Shown one piece after another: positions 63,794 through 64,000 of a DNA stretch of 64,000 nt. Origin of the DNA: an uncultured Granulosicoccaceae bacterium (GTDB lineage: Bacteria; Pseudomonadota; Gammaproteobacteria; Granulosicoccales; Granulosicoccaceae); the NCBI GenBank assembly GCA_938028465.1, contig CALJAA010000028.1, positions 78,828-142,827 on the forward strand, in the 5' to 3' direction. The position numbers and the translations under genes were made by a program. Each line of letters begins with the position of its first letter. The first letter of the stretch is position 1. The notes under the pieces are model-generated. The model saw only the letters and a list, made by a program, of their open reading frames with translations. It was not told the origin of the DNA and did no database searches.

Positions 63794-64000
63794 GTGATAA
63801 GACAAAGAACTCTGAAAAATACCATCCGGGCAACCGGCGTTGGGCTTCACACCGGAAAGAAGGTGTATTTAACCCTAAGCCCTGCACCCATCGATACGGG
63901 TGTGGTTTTTAGACGAGTCGACAGTACTCCACCCGTTGTTATTCCGGGCCACCCGTTGAATGTGCAAGACACCGAACTTGCTACGTCACTGGGTAAGGAC
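63794..64000 (+). CDS. lpxC: UDP-3-O-acyl-GlcNAc deacetylase LpxC, N-terminal part (runs off window)
   Basis: The first 69 residues of the committed enzyme of lipid A synthesis. [21 protein letters not shown] and [14 protein letters not shown] match the LpxC start closely. The start codon is GTG at 63794-63796. Only the N-terminal subdomain is visible; the zinc-binding part lies beyond the window. It follows ftsZ as in E. coli, after a 195-base gap. Confidence 0.93.
   Translation, partial: MIRQRTLKNTIRATGVGLHTGKKVYLTLSPAPIDTGVVFRRVDSTPPVVIPGHPLNVQDTELATSLGKD

Overview
The window looks like chromosomal DNA of a gammaproteobacterium of moderate GC content. The evidence is the gene order: mlaFEDCB-murA-hisG, degS next to petABC-sspB, kdsD-lptCAB-rpoN-hpf-ptsN-rapZ, rsmI/lpoA/yraN beside rnpB, and a complete mraZ-to-lpxC division and cell-wall (dcw) cluster. 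A class II ribonucleotide reductase split in two (NrdJa/NrdJb, as in Pseudomonas) and an HPr kinase gene (hprK) inside the rpoN cluster point away from the enteric branch. Genus and species cannot be named from the sequence.

Layout. 1-2.5 kb: three + strand surface-glycan-type genes (glycosyltransferase, polysaccharide deacetylase, GNAT acetyltransferase). 2.5-8 kb: a large MscS-type channel, then a very unusual protein that combines an ABC-exporter membrane domain, a degenerate and heavily interrupted ATPase domain, and a cyclic-nucleotide-binding domain. 8-12.4 kb (- strand): bolA, a small operon ending in ppiC, and nrdJa-nrdJb. 12.4-13.5 kb: a gene-free kilobase with two pairs of NrdR-like boxes, a DnaA-box cluster, a dispersed palindromic repeat, and a GC-rich stretch that can fold as RNA ahead of a stand-alone DUF3391 gene. 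13.9-25 kb (- strand): mgtE, ptsI, ptsH, rapZ, hprK, ptsN, hpf, rpoN, lptB, lptA, lptC and kdsD, that is, the nitrogen-type PTS, sigma-54 and LPS export. 25-29 kb: mlaA and, divergently, mlaFEDCB, a full phospholipid-transport locus. 29-38 kb: murA, hisG, two tandem DAHP synthase genes, a CRP-like site, a HAMP protein, a secreted metzincin protease, a DUF1919 protein and degS. 38-46 kb: petABC (bc1 complex), sspB, yraN, lpoA, rsmI, the RNase P RNA gene and an outer-membrane protein. 46.9-64 kb: mraZ-rsmH-ftsL-ftsI-murE-murF-mraY-murD-ftsW-murG-murC-ddl-ftsQ-ftsA-ftsZ-lpxC, mostly joined by ATGA or TAATG overlaps; lpxC runs off the right edge.

Most of the window builds and maintains the envelope: precursor synthesis (murA, dcw genes), septation (fts genes), LPS precursor and export (kdsD, lptABC, lptB, lpxC), lipid asymmetry (mla), envelope stress and quality control (degS, lpoA), with PTS and RapZ regulators that could report metabolic state to envelope synthesis. 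The parts least explained by known genes are the 12.4-13.5 kb regulatory/RNA region, the degenerate ABC-cNMP protein, and the hisG-degS interval where other genes sit in place of the hisDC pair found there in Pseudomonas.
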